Source: Onchidella celtica
Taxonomy: Eukaryota; Mollusca; Gastropoda; Systellommatophora; Onchidiidae
Assembly: GCA_963931925.1 (NCBI GenBank)
Contig: OZ007579.1
Coordinates: 30,960,519 to 31,024,518, forward strand
Length of the DNA stretch: 64,000 bases
Direction: 5' to 3'
Shown here in pieces: positions 1-12,178 of this stretch. Position 1 is the first letter of the stretch. Every line of letters begins with the position of its first letter. Both the position numbers and the translations under genes were made by a program. The notes beneath the pieces are model-generated. The model made no database searches and was not told the DNA's origin. It saw only the letters and a list, made by a program, of their open reading frames with translations.

Positions 1-1340
1 AAGTCACAGTAGGGCTTGGTGTAGGGCGGACACGACACAAGGCAAGACAAGGAAAAAATTGTGTCTCAGTACACAAGAACTAAGGTCGCACTATAGGGAA
101 AGACCTAATTCTGATCCATTAATTCTGAATCATCGTCCATTCATTTTTATCGTTAACAAATCTACCTTAGCACCACACCTAGTGTTACATCCTGTACCAA
201 ATTATCAGTGTATCTGCGAAAGATGTACATTTATTAAAAATTAATTTTAAGACGTATTTTTTTAAGCTTATCTTCTTTCTTCCCCCCCCCCCCCCCCGCA
301 TCTATCGTGATGTTTGATTGTGTTCTGTCGTTAAGGGGAAATAGTGTTTTACATAGAAAAGTATAGCTGCACTGTGGACACAAGCTAGTCTCCCACGCAC
401 CCCAAACGTTTTGCAGTAGGGGGCGCCGGACGTATATGTAATATCCCTAACGCCATATTTGTTCTCAGTCCTAAATATCATCGAATCCCTAGCCTTGCCC
501 CCTACCCTTTCAGCCAAAACAAAAACCAACAAAAAACCGGAGGAAAATAAAAAGAAAATGTGAATTATTTATATTTAGTTAAGGCTGTAGTTACTGAGCA
601 TTTCGGGAGGAGCTCTCTAGCTCTGGAGTCACAAACGGCTTTAAAATACGTAACCCTAGCGCAAAAAAGTCTTTGGGGTCTTAGGTACTTGTAACAACGT
701 CTTTTCTCTATTTGGCTTTGTAATAATAGACTACGTCGTAGGTACTTGTAGCAACATCTTTTCTCTATTTGGCTTTGTAATAATAGACTGTCCCTCTGAC
801 AGCATCCTTCAGTGTGTATTTGTTTTGTTACGGGTTTTGAAGACCTCATTTCAAAGGCAATAGGGCTACATAAGAGAGTTTGGTGCGTAGTGTTCTGGTG
901 CGCATGAGTTCTGAAGCAAGACTCTAGTTTATTACTTTTATTATGTGAGGTGGGGGGGCATTATTGTTTATTCCGGGCAATGCCCGGTAGGCCAGGCGTT
1001 GTGAGAACGCCTCGCCGGTAGGTCATCTAGTAAGAGATATGGCTTACTGCCCCACTTAACGGACTTTAGGTCGACACTGACGAATGAGTGCCCTTGAACA
1101 GTGGTTCTCAACGTCAGCAGAGGGCGAAAACAAAGAAAAGGGTGACGTGTTCAACATAATGGATAGGTGGGTTTAATGAATAGAACATTCCTATGTTCTT
1201 TTTAGTGTATTTGATGAATCATGTTTTCTGTTTAGAATGAACAATCAACATGTCCGTAGTCATTAAATAAAGCCTTGAAACACTTAACATGGTAGTCTGT
1301 CTTCTTGTGAACTGGATCTGTTGGGTTTGAGTAGGCATTT
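1..1340. other. Non-coding stretch, no gene seen
   Basis: No open frame here resembles a known protein. The visible structure is a C tract near 283-297, a 57-bp tandem duplication (listed separately), and two GC-rich hairpins near 956-972 and 994-1012 followed by CTAG at 1027-1030. Confidence 0.6.
682..795. repeat. 57-bp tandem duplication, 2 copies
   Basis: Two adjacent 57-bp units begin TAGGTACTTGTA at 682 and 739 and differ at only a few positions. This looks like a simple local duplication with no sign of coding function. Confidence 0.85.
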
Positions 1341-1344
1341 GTAT

Positions 1345-1640
1345 TCGGGGGGGGGGGGTGGGGGGGAGAGAGAGAGAGAGGAGGGCGATGAAAGAAAATT
1401 TGAAGCCTGGGGGGGGGAGGGAGAGAGAGAGGGGAGGGCGATGGAAAAAAAATTGAAGCATTGGGGAGGGGGGGGAGGGAGAGAGAGAGAGGGGAGGGCG
1501 ATGAAAAAAAATTTGAAGCCTTGGGGAGGGGTGGGGGAGGGGGGGAGGGAGAGAGAGAGGGGAGGGCGATGAAAACAAATTTGAAGCCGAGGGGGGGAGA
1601 AGGGGGCGATGAAAGAAAATTCGGAGCCTAAGGGGGGGGG
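1345..1640. repeat. Purine-rich minisatellite (about 5 units of ~60 bp)
   Basis: Units combine a run of G, a GAGAGAGA tract, the segment GGGAGGGCGATGAAA and an A-rich TTTGAAGCC segment. About five imperfect copies are visible. Both strands stay open for more than 80 codons only because the units lack stops in some frames. I treat this as a satellite, not a gene. Confidence 0.85.
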
Positions 1641-2424
1641 GGGTTAGTTTTTAATTGGTTTTAGTTCAGATATTACATTCCATTAGAAAATTAGCAAATT
1701 GATTCTAAAATTATTTGGGTTCCGCAAATTGACCGCACCCACCCGGGCCTGCCAAGCCCGTCTTAATCAGTTCTCATGTTAATTTATTATGTTGACTCAG
1801 ATTTTCTGCCAAACCTGGGCAAGCCCTGAAAGGTACATAGTATTGATTTAGGGTCGCAGCTCTATTGCACTTGCTCATGACCAAATTGGAGAAAAACCCG
1901 TTCAGCAGTTTTTGAACCTGATGGTAACAAAGGAGTTTTCTTGTACTTTTATGATATAGATATTGAACACGCTGAATATGACACCGCTTGACTGCGTCAG
2001 AGTTTCAACAGAGCAAACACGAACATAATGTACCAACAACGAAGGAAACGCGTCCGAGTTTCAATAGAGCAAACGCGATACCAACAAGACAAGAAGGGAT
2101 ATTATGGTAAGATTTTGAGAAAAGGCGCACTCGTTGTTTGTTAAGAGGTGTTTGTAACAATGGAAAAGTTTTAGCGCAGTGGTATCATAAAAGCTTCAGC
2201 CCCCCCCCCCCCCCCCCAAAGCAAAACGCACACCTTTGTTCAAAGCGTGACAGAATTTTGACTGAAGCATTATGACCAGAACCAGAACCTCTCCAAACTT
2301 TCCTCTGGCCACTGGATTAAATCCATCCAGGAATATATAATAGATGAGGGCTGACATTGACAAAGAAAGGTTCATGACCTGTAAGTTGTAGGTTTCTTCA
2401 GTGGCCATCGGTATATCACTTAGG

Positions 2425-2428
<4 letters not shown>
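1641..2428. other. Non-coding; possible retroposon tail relic
   Basis: No gene is seen. Around 1800-1965 the sequence has the character of old non-LTR element 3' ends (a 'cgttcagcagtttttgaac' segment followed by an AT-rich end). This is only a resemblance from memory. A C tract lies at about 2200-2217. Confidence 0.3.
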
Positions 2429-2459
<31 letters not shown>

Positions 2460-2985
2460 AGGGGAGGTTGAGGGCATGAAAAGTATACGTACGGGTACGG
2501 GAGGTGGGGGGGGGGGAGAGGAGGGAGAGACAGAGAGAGAGAGAGTGAGAGAGAGAGAAGAGAGAAACACACATAGACAGAGAGAGAGAGAAAGCAAGAA
2601 AGAGAGAGAAAGGAGAGAGAGGAGAGAGAGAGAGGAGATGAGAGAGAGAGGGGAGAGAGAGAAAGGAGAGAGAGGAGAGAGAGAAAATGAGAGAGAGAAA
2701 GGAGAGAGAGGAGAGGGAGAAAGGAGAGAGAGGAGAGAGAGAAAGGAGAGAGAGGAGAGAGAAAGGAGAGAGAGAGGAGAAAGAGAGAGGAAAGAGAGAG
2801 AGAGAGGAGAGAGAGGGGAGAGAGGGGAGAAAGAGCGAGGAAAGAGAGAGAGAGGAGAGAGAGAGAGAGAGGGGAGAGAGAGAAGAGAGAGAGAGGAGAA
2901 AGAGAGAGGAAAGAGAAAGAGAGAGAGATTTGCTGAGGGGGTGGGGTCATTTTCAAATGGATCGTGCGTGTGTGTGTGTGTGTGT
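2429..2985. repeat. TG-flanked polypurine tract (AG-rich, ~410 nt)
   Basis: A TG microsatellite (2429-2457) is followed by a nearly uninterrupted purine run from about 2500 to 2930, made of GAGAGA blocks broken by GGAGAGAG and GAAAG steps, then another TG run (about 2966-2985). Long open frames on both strands here are low-complexity artefacts. Confidence 0.9.
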
Positions 2986-3242
2986 TGTGATGGATCAGTC
3001 ACTCTGACGAGAACCTCCTGCGGGTAGAAAGGATGTCACCTGAGGAAGGGGGGCCGGGTCTATAAAGCGTACGTACGTACACTTGCCAGTTGCAATAATG
3101 ATTGTTTATGTTCTAATTCTCACTCAATACAGGGGAGTAAAATTTGACAAATTATTTATGTTCAATACCATGAAGTGGATTGGTAGGGTGGAGGTAGGGG
3201 CGGGTTGGCGACATCAGACCGATATCGGGGCGATGTCGTAAT

Positions 3243-3447
3243 GGGCAAATCAGAGTACTAGGAACGATGTCATCACCATGTGCGGGCAAATCAGAGTACT
3301 AGGAACGATGTTATCACCATGTGCGAGCAAATCAGAGTACTAGGAACGATGTTATCACCATGTGCGGGCAAATCAGAGTACTAGGAACGATGTTATCACC
3401 ATGTGCGGTCAAATCAGAGTACTAGGAACGATGTCATCACCATGTGC
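3243..3447. repeat. 41-bp minisatellite, 5 copies
   Basis: Five head-to-tail 41-bp units start at 3243, 3284, 3325, 3366 and 3407 (GGGCAAATCAGAGTACTAGG and onward). Copies differ at two or three positions, for example GATGTCATC versus GATGTTATC. Unit-to-unit identity is very high, so expansion is recent. Confidence 0.95.
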
Positions 3448-4125
3448 AAATATGACGTCAATCCTATGCACCGGCTTGCGGTGGGGTTACTGGATGGGAA
3501 CACTGATTTTATACACATGAACCCTGGCATATTCCATCACTGGAAGAGTAGCTTAAATTAGTTATAGAAAATATACAAAATACAGCACTGGTTCTTTTCT
3601 ATTCTATATTTCTATTATCATTTTCGTATTCGCTGTCCATAGTGTGTGGTGTAAATCTAAAACCAAGCCCACGAAAATATTTTGTTCGTGGAGGTGCACA
3701 TTTCAATCATCCAGTGTGTCCGACTTATTAATTCACAAAGCCTTTAGAATTTCGTTTATTTGAAGTACAAGCCAACGCCTTCCTGAGCTCTTGACAAAGT
3801 GGCAGCGAATGTGGGAAGTCTTAATTCGCCTTGTTTATTGTGTTGTCAGAATGCATTGTATCCGACTGTTTTATTGAACTGAACGCTCGATAAGCCGAAC
3901 CACGACTTAAGTGTCATTTCCAGTTTTTGGATTGGTCTGCAGAATGGGAGAAGCGGTTCAGAACTGATCCCAGTGCAATAATCTCATAATATGAGTTCTG
4001 TGGATTAAGATTTATTACGAGATTATTGAATTTTATCGGCAAATATTATGCATGAGTTCTTTCCGTGACAAGTTCAAGAGCTTGCTCTAGTTGAGTCTTT
4101 CTCTCTCTGTACCCCCTCCCCCAAC
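3448..4125. other. Non-coding stretch, nothing recognised
   Basis: Unique-looking AT-rich sequence between the 41-bp minisatellite and the tetranucleotide array. No coding frame or repeat stands out. Confidence 0.5.
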
Positions 4126-4368
<243 letters not shown>

Positions 4369-4985
4369 CTCTGTTTGCCTTAGATAGATTCAATAAAGAC
4401 AGATTGGCCCACATTTTCCACGTTCCTATGATAAAAATCTGCTTGTGTAAACGCTTCAATCGTTCTTCTTCATGTAATTGATTTTTTTCCTCCGTTATTG
4501 ATTTCGTCTCCCATTTATTCGATTATTTATTGATTTACCTATCATAACTATTTAATTACTTACTAGCTGAGGTACCTCAAGCCCCGGATTTACCTGTATA
4601 TGGCAGGTGTGACAAACTCGGACACATGAGAGAACTCAAAACTTATACATTATTTATTTTTCGTTCTTAATGCCTCTTGTGAGAGTTTTGATTCTATTGT
4701 GTTTCAAATGCCTAAAAGATTAAAACAACAAAAAAACGCCGACCTTCTCCAGTTGTAACTGTCCTGCAATGACACTAAGGCAAATTTCCAAAAAACGGGA
4801 TTAAAATACCATATATTATGTATTTACTTACTAGTCCTAGCTCAGGTGCCCAGGACCTGGGAAAAATCTGTTTATTAGTTTCAATTCTTGGTGATTATGT
4901 TGGGTATGCTTCAGCTTGCCGGTACCTTTGGGTTTATGTCATTCTTGTATAAAAGGAAAAAATAGCGAAAAAGCAAGGTGATATA

Positions 4986-5064
4986 CAGGGTGGGCCAAAA
5001 GTAGGTTTATAGTTAACACTATAAGTTATATCTAAAACTGTAAACTTACTTTTGGCTCACCCTG
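4986..5064. mobile_element. Mariner-like miniature element with TA target
   Basis: The 79-bp palindromic element begins CAGGGTGGGCCAAAAGTA and ends in the imperfect reverse complement (TACTTTTGGCTCACCCTG). It is flanked by TA on both sides (4984-4985 and 5065-5066). Short size, terminal inverted repeats and TA duplication fit a Tc1/mariner-type MITE. There is no coding capacity. Confidence 0.85.
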
Positions 5065-5282
5065 TAGTTACAGAATGTAACAACATGGTAGGACCGAAAG
5101 AGACACTTCCAGAGGCGCCTAAGTTCTAAACATGGATAAATGATATTATTAATAATACTGATAATAATCAAAATAATATACTAACAATAATTATAATGAT
5201 GAGAATAATAATTAGCACAGGACAATGTACATCCCTGTGTGAAATACTTGGGTCCCGCCTACCAACTACCCTCTGTGGCATT

Positions 5283-5891
5283 TGTAGCGTCCCACTAGTA
5301 GGACGATCGATATTTTCTCACCCCCCCCCCCCCGCTTGGCGAGTCTCACTCGGCGACCTTCCTCCCCCCTCTCGCCAGCAAGGCCGGTATTTTTCTTTGA
5401 TGTGGTTTGTTTGTCTCACTGTAGAAAATCTAGAAGCGTCTGAAAGATACTGCAGTGTCCGAGATTACGCTAGGTTGACCTTGAGTGATGTAATGCTGTG
5501 ACGTGTCTGTGTACGATTGGGTGGCCTGTATGTGTCCCGAACGATCTAGGTCTGTCTCGTGCTTATGGGGCGGTAAAGCCTGGACAGAATATATATAAGG
5601 AGGGCCAGGCGAGCGGTAGGTGTGCAAATCGTGGGTGAAAATCGTAAGGTGCAAATCGTAGGTGTGTAAATCCAGTTGTAGTAGAAGTGTAAGTGCCTTC
5701 CCTGATAGGTGTAAGTAACTTGTGGATATCAGCTCTTGTTTACAGTTATTAAACGTTAGTATTAAGTGTTCATCGGATCCTGTTATTTATTTCTACAACA
5801 GTTCGAGACAGTTTCGTTTTTCAAGGGGTAGACGATTAGTTCATCTGATTCTCCCCATCATAACGTGCTGAAATTTGCATCAACTGTTACA
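5283..5891 (+). repeat. 5' LTR of the Gmr1-like element
   Basis: 609 bp, TG...CA ends. It contains a 13-nt C tract, a TATA-like box TATATATAAGG (5590-5600) and an ATTAAA polyadenylation-like signal near 5747. Its sequence matches the 3' LTR almost throughout. Confidence 0.95.
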
Positions 5892-5894
5892 TAT

Positions 5895-5912
5895 TGGGGG
5901 CTCGTCCGGGAT
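5895..5912 (+). promoter_or_regulatory. Primer binding site, tRNA-Pro type
   Basis: TGGGGGCTCGTCCGGGAT lies three nt after the 5' LTR. It is the same 18-mer that gammaretroviruses such as MLV use to prime with proline tRNA (established knowledge). Confidence 0.93.
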
Positions 5913-5950
5913 CCGATTAGATCAGAACAGATTCAATTCAGACCATCGAC

Positions 5951-8900
5951 GTGTTTCTAAAGTACAGTAAATTGTGTAAGATCATCGAGGATATCCACAA
6001 CATGTCAGAGGCTATTGGAAGGCTTGGCCAGGAAGCAGACGCCTTGGAGCTCACTGGGAAGGAGAGACAGGACTACATCCGTGAAGGCCTAAGGGAGGAA
6101 AGAGAGAGGCAAGAGCGCATGGAGCAACTGAAGATAGAGGCTCAAGAGAAGGAGGCTCAACGACAGGCTCGGGAGAAGGAGGCGGAACGACAGGCTCAAC
6201 GACAGCTGGAAATAGAAAAGATGAACCACGAGCTGGAGATGGAGAGGATCCGCCATCAGCGTGGAGGCGAGTCGACGCAGGGGACCAGCGACCACGCCAG
6301 TTCCAAGAGACCCAAGCTACCTGCATTTCAGGATGGGAAGGACGACCTTGATAGCTGGCTACTTCGTTTTGAGAGGTTTGCCGAGACAGCGGACTGGCCT
6401 AGATCCACATGGACGACATCACTGTCTGCCCTGCTGACTGGGAGAGCTCTGGAGTGCTTCTGTCGATTGCCGATTGATGAGGCCAAGGACTACGACAAAG
6501 TCAAGGAAGCTTTGCAGAAGAGGTATAACCTGTCAGAGGACGGTTACAGACTCATGTTCAGACAAGGTAAGCCTGAAGATGGAGAAGATGTCGGGATGTT
6601 TCTTACTAGGATCAAGACTTACCTAGAGAGGTGGATAAAGCTATCAAAGACAGAGAAGACCTACGAAGGAGTGAGGGACCTGTTCGTTAGAGAACAGTTT
6701 ATGGATGTTTGCCCACCAGACCTTGCGACCCATGTGAGGGAGAGGAAGCCAAAGACGCTACAGGACGTCGCAGACTCAGCGGAGGCGTTCCTGGTAGCGA
6801 GGAACCGGACACTCAGCGGGAGCGCCAGACTGCAGAGCCGGCCAGTGCGACAGAGGCCCAACGGAGACAGAAGCACACAGGTCTGCCATAGGTGCCAGAG
6901 GCCGGGACATAAGGCGACGGAGTGTCGTGCCAAGATAAACGACAAAGGTGAGTTGAAATGTTACCTTTGTGGAAAGCCAGGCCACGTTCGGAGAATGTGT
7001 CCAGCCCAGAAGGATACGGGGCGAGGCAAGCCGAACAAGGCGGCGGCGGCCGTAATTATAGCGGCGGACGAGTCGTCGAGACAGGATGCGACGACGGCTG
7101 ACACCAGCATCAACGTTCAAGCGGTAATGAAGGACGGGAAGCTCCAGTTAGCGGTGCCTGTTACGTGCGGAGGATGCAGTGACGGAAGGACCGTGGAGAA
7201 GCTGAAGTTACCAGTGATGAAGGGCTTGATTGGAAATCGAGCAGTAGATGTCCTAAGAGATACCGGCTGTGAAGGTGTAGTGGTGCGGCGATCACTGGTG
7301 GACGACGGACAGCTCACCGGTGGGAAGAAACTCATCGCGAGGATCGATAACTCCTTGCTAGCGGCGGAGGAAGCCATCATCGACGTGAGAACGCCTTACC
7401 TGACGGGCAGAGTGACGGCACTGTGTCTCCCGGAGACCATCTGCGACCTAGTAGTCGGGAACGTGAACGGAGCGAAGGACCCGTACGACCCTGATACCGA
7501 GGTGATGGTAGGAGCGGTGACCACGAGGACCCAGGAGAAAAGGAAGGACCAGTCTACGTCGCTGAGGGTGCCGAGGGCAGAACAGCACGTGGGAGTGGAT
7601 AGGAAGGAACTCATCCGACTCCAGGAAGAAGACGAAGACCTCAAGAAGTTGGGGCAGAAGAAAATTCCGACCAACAGAGGCAACAAGTCCGTACACTTCG
7701 AGAGACACGGAGGTGTACTGTACCGGATTTATAGGGACATAAGACAGGCTACGATTGCAAGACAAGTGGTACTACCCGAGAAACTGAGGGAGTATGTACT
7801 GAGCGTTGCCCATGATTCTATCGTCGGAGGACATCTCGGCGTGAAGAAGACGAAGGACAGGGTGATGAGCAATTTTTACTGGCCTGGTATCGAAGGTGAC
7901 GTCGCGAGATACTGCCGCTCATGTGACATCTGCCAGAGGACAGTGAACAAGGGAGCGACTCCTAAGGTGCATTTGCAGAGTATGCCAGTGGTAGACGTCC
8001 CATTTAGGAGAGTGGCCGTGGACCTGGTAGGACCTATTGACCCCCCAAGTGAAGGCGGACATCGGTATATCCTGGTATACGTAGACTACGCTACTCGTTA
8101 CCCTGAAGCGACCCCCTTGAAGAAGATTGACGCGGAGACAGTAGCTGAAGCCTTAGTAAATATCTACAGCCGTTTGGGTGTGCCCGAGGAGATCTTATCT
8201 GATCAAGGGACTCAATTCATGTCGGACGTCATGAAGGAAACGAACAGACTACTGGGAATTCGACAGTCGACCACCACAGTCTACCACCCTATGTGCAACG
8301 GGCTGGTGGAGCGATTTAATGGCACACTAAAGAAGACCTTGAGGCGACTGTGCGCGGAGCAACCTAAGCAGTGGCACCGATACATTAACCCGCTGCTCTT
8401 CGCGTATCGTGAAGTTCCCCAAGAATCGACAAAGTTCGCCCCATTCGAGTTACTGTATGGAAGAACGGTGAGAGGACCGATGCACATCTTGCGAAAATTA
8501 TGGACCAAGGACGTAGAGGAGCCGGAGACAAAGACCAGTTACCAGTACGTCATGGAACTACGCGAGCGGCTGGAGGACACGTGGAAGTTAGCGACGGAAG
8601 AGCTCTCAAAGGCACAAGGTAGACAGAAAACCTACTACGACCGGAAGGCTCGAGAGAGGAAGTTCCGCCCTGGCGACGAAGTTTTAGTACTGCTGCCGAC
8701 AAACGCCAACAAGCTCTTAGTCCAGTGGAAGGGACCATGCAAGGTAGTCTCGGTTGTCGGCGTCAACGACTACAAAGTCAAGATGGGTGTGAAAGAGAAG
8801 ACATTGCACTCTAACCTTCTCAAGAGGTATATCCCCAGGACTACACCAGCGACGACGCAAGCAGCGACGGCGGCAATGGGACCGGCATCTGTCGTGACCG

Positions 8901-10313
8901 AGATGTGTGAGATGAACGACGGCAGGAGCGACACCACACCTGGAGATGTCGACGCTATGATGGACGACGACGGTGATGGTGCTGGGACTGTGCTGGCAGA
9001 AGACGACGTGATGGACGAGAGTCAACCTGTGGAGTCGGCTGGCATGACAGTCATCGAGGACTGCGACCTGGAAGGCGACAACGGTGGAACGTCGGAGGAC
9101 CTTGCCGACCTAGGGAGCTGGGACCAGAAAGAAGGCTACGAAGATGTCCAATATGGAACGCAGCTGATGCCGGAACAACGTCAACAACTCGGCGGCGTGG
9201 TGAGGGAGTATCAACGCATCTTCACCAATCTCCCCGGATGCTGCCAGTTAGGCGAACATCGCATCGACCTGACATCAGAGGTACCTGTTCGGCAACGACC
9301 ATATCCGGTGCCCTATGCTATGCGCGACTCCTTGAAGGAGGAGCTCAGCACCATGGAAAGGTTGGGCATCATACGCAGGAGCTCATCAGCTTATGCTTCA
9401 CCGGTTGTTGTGGTCAAGAAGAAGGATGGATCCAACCGAGTCTAACTCAGGAGCTACACTGAACAGGATCGTGAAGCCATTGATCCAGGGACTGAACAAT
9501 GTGACAGCGTATGTGGACGACCTGCTGATCCATACAGAGACATTCGACGAGCATGTGAAGGCTCTCAAGGAATTGCTGCAGAGGATGGACCAAGCTGGAT
9601 TAACTGCAAGACCATCCAAGTGCCTGATTGGAACGTCTGAAGTGGACTTTGTTGGACACTCAGTGGGAAAGGGTATGATTGGCTTGTTAGAAGAAAATGT
9701 GTGTAAGGTGCGGGATGCACCCAGACCCACCACTAAAAACGAAGTGAAAGCATTTTTAGGACTGGTGGGATATTACCAAGAATTTGTACCTAACTTTGCA
9801 GCGATTGCAGCACCACTGTCTGATTTGCTTAGAAAGGGTCAGCCCAATGTAGTTCAATGGGAAGAAGTGCAGGAGAAAGCGTACACTTCTTTGAAGAATG
9901 CCATTGTTTCCAAACCCGTGTTATGTTTGCCAGATTTTTCAAAAGAATTTGTTCTAGCAACTGATGCATCAGATCGCGGGTTGGGTGCTGCTCTTATGCA
10001 GGAATATGAGGGAAAGTTGTATCCTGTGGCATATGCCAGTCGTAAGCTATTGCCTCGTGAGACGAAATATTCAGTCTCAGAGCGAGAATGCCTAGCCATC
10101 GTTTGGGCCGTAAAGAAGTTTACTTTGTATTTGTATGGTAAGGAGTTTGTGCTCCAGACTGACCATAGGTCATTAGAGTATTTGAATTCTGCCAGATTTG
10201 ACAGCCCAAAGCTATTACGATGGAGTCTATTTTTACAGTCATATCGATTCAGGATTAGGTATGTCAAGGGCAAGGAAAATGTCGGCGCCGACTTCCTGAG
10301 TAGAGTGTTTTGA
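5951..10313 (+). pseudogene. gag-protease-integrase-RT-RNase H region of the LTR element (fossil)
   Basis: Domains in order with approximate positions: a charged, arginine/glutamate-rich coiled coil in gag (6000-6250); two CCHC zinc knuckles (6885-6925 and 6955-7000); an aspartic-protease-like DTG motif (about 7260); an integrase HHCC zinc finger (7805-7940) and a DDE core with D, D and E motifs (about 8025, 8205 and 8310); an integrase C-terminal part (8640-8830); an acidic linker; reverse transcriptase sequence (from about 9230) including a YVDD box (near 9510); and RNase H (from about 9940 to 10300) with the ATDAS motif. The order gag-PR-IN-RT-RH is the notable feature. The coding region looks broken, with about one break visible. 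GC content is higher in the gag-IN part than in the surrounding genome. Confidence 0.9.
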
Positions 10314-10316
10314 ATA

Positions 10317-11102
10317 GTACAAGTTCAGTGAGATGTATTGTAACCCAGAGTTTTGCCTGTTGGATATGTTTCTGGGATGACTGTATTGTACTGTAATGTA
10401 TATCTGACTGAGTATTGAATTATTGGCCGGCAGAGAGCCACTATGTCCTAGTCATGTTTTGACCTTGTATCATATTTACATTATTTGTTACCAATGGGAC
10501 TTAATGTAATCTTGAAGAATGTAACCCAAATGGGAACTGCGAGCAAGCAGTGATTTTGTATGTTGCATTGATGTAATTTACGAGTGGCCTAAGCTTAGGC
10601 AGTGTTGGTATTGCTTTGTTTGATCTGATATGATGAAGTTAGACCCTGATCAGTGGTCGATATGTGTGGGTATACATGCCATTGTATGTATGACTTCATG
10701 CATTTTTCTTTTTTTAGGACAATCATTGTTATGCACAACGTTTATGTGCTATGGTTCGTGCGCGAAGCATTTTGTACTCGATGGCCATCGTTTCACCATG
10801 GTATGATTTTTAATAGTATCATTGACCATTGTTTCACCACAGTGGTGGTAGTGTACTGGTTATAATAGTAGGTCTACTGTTGACCATGGTTTTGTAATGG
10901 TACTGCAATGATATTGTAATGAGATTGTATTAGTGTTATAAGGATACTATGATTGTTGTATTGTACTTAGGATATTGGGAAGACACCTAGTACAGTATTA
11001 GCAATGTCTATTGTAAGATTGGAGATGATAAGTATTTTATGATAGTGTAGACGCTTTGTGGTATAGATAGTTGAAGAATGTTCAACTTAAATTGGGGAGT
11101 TG
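10317..11102 (+). other. Non-coding 3' region of the LTR element
   Basis: About 790 nt between the RNase H end and the 3' LTR, AT- and TG-rich with imperfect GTAATG/GTATTG repeats. The short purine stretch GGGGAG just before the LTR (11094-11099) may serve as polypurine tract. No env-like frame is seen. Confidence 0.6.
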
Positions 11103-11730
11103 TGTAGCGTCCCACTAGTAGGACGATCGATATTTTCTCACCCCCCCCCCCCCCCCGCTTGGCGAGTCTCACTCGGCGACCTTCCTCCCCCCTCTCGCCA
11201 GCAAGGCCGGTATTTTTCTTTGATGTGGTTTGTTTGTCTCACTGTAGAAAATCTAGAAGCGTCTGAAAGATACTGCAGTGTCCGAGATTACGCTAGGTTG
11301 ACCTTGAGTGATGTAATGCTGTGACGTGTCTGTGTACGATTGGGTGGCCTGTATGTGTCCCGAACGATCTAGGTCTGTCTCGTGCTTATGGGGCGGTAAA
11401 GCCGCTTCCTGAACGTTCCTGGACAGAATATATATAAGGAGGGCCAGGCGAGCGGTAGGTGTGCAAATCGTGGGTGAAAATCGTAAGGTGCAAATCGTAG
11501 GTGTGTAAATCCAGTTGTAGTAGAAGTGTAAGTGCCTTCCCTGATAGGTGTAAGTAACTTGTGGATATCAGCTCTTGTTTACAGTTATTAAACGTTAGTA
11601 TTAAGTGTTCATCGGATCCTGTTATTTATTTCTACAACAGTTCGAGACAGTTTCGTTTTTCAAGGGGTAGACGATTAGTTCATCTGATTCTCCCCATCAT
11701 AACGTGCTGAAATTTGCATCAACTGTTACA
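11103..11730 (+). repeat. 3' LTR of the Gmr1-like element
   Basis: 628 bp, matching the 5' LTR apart from one extra 16-nt segment and a C tract of 16 instead of 13. TATA-like box at 11429-11439. Followed directly by the GCATT target duplication. Confidence 0.95.
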
Positions 11731-11847
11731 GCATTGTATTACTATTAGCTGGGATTTCAGCACTTTGTTTCCTCCCTCTATGTGAACACGCGTCTTAATG
11801 TTTTGCACTGTTTTTTTTTTAAAAATAATAATTTGGTCTAGTTATTG

Positions 11848-12178
11848 CAGAGAGTATGTGTGTATGGAGAGGTTTCACTATTGGTCGATTTGCACTGCGA
11901 GGCACTGGAGGAGCCGCGAAACCACTGTTAGCATGAAGCGGAAAGTAGGTCTCTGCGGTAAACAATATGTACCTGTTTGCGCGCATTTCCACGGGGCGTA
12001 AGAACTCACAAACGGCTGTAAATAGTTTCAATCAACCCAAAAAACACGAACAAACCACAGAAAACAAATATGCACACTATCTTTGGTGAAGGCGGTCTCT
12101 TTCAATTCTTGTTAACCGCAGCGACCTAGTTTCGCGAGTTGGCCGAACTGAGATCTCTCTATACAAACATACTCTCTG
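11848..12178 (-). mobile_element. ~330-bp hAT-like MITE, copy A (inverted)
   Basis: Ends CAGAGAGTATG and CATACTCTCTG form terminal inverted repeats. Flanks GTTATTG and ATTATTG are an imperfect 7-bp duplication. The interior matches, in reverse orientation, elements at 25295-25620 and 36291-36616. CAGAG ends and 7-8 bp duplications fit hAT. No transposase is encoded. Confidence 0.85.

Larger units (their letters stand above)
5283..11730 (+). mobile_element. Ty3/Gypsy-class LTR element, Gmr1-like order (broken)
   Basis: The element runs from 5' LTR to 3' LTR. Both LTRs start TGTAGCGTCCC and end GTTACA. A perfect 5-bp target duplication GCATT flanks it (5278-5282 and 11731-11735). The internal region has a proline-tRNA primer site, gag with zinc knuckles, a protease-like motif, then integrase, then reverse transcriptase and RNase H. 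Integrase before RT is the Ty1/copia order, but the proteins look Gypsy-like; this combination is known from Gmr1-type elements. The LTRs are virtually identical except for one short segment and the C-tract length, so insertion is recent. Pol appears broken, with about one break visible. About 790 nt without coding sequence precede the 3' LTR. Confidence 0.93.

Noticed and set aside
2196-3027. Long open frames on both strands (Ser/Leu-rich or Arg/Glu-rich)
   Set aside because: They translate a GA/CT simple repeat; no stop arises by composition. Not genes.
5430-5654. Small frames inside the LTRs (also 11100-11324)
   Set aside because: They lie in regulatory LTR sequence and are present only because the LTR lacks stops there.
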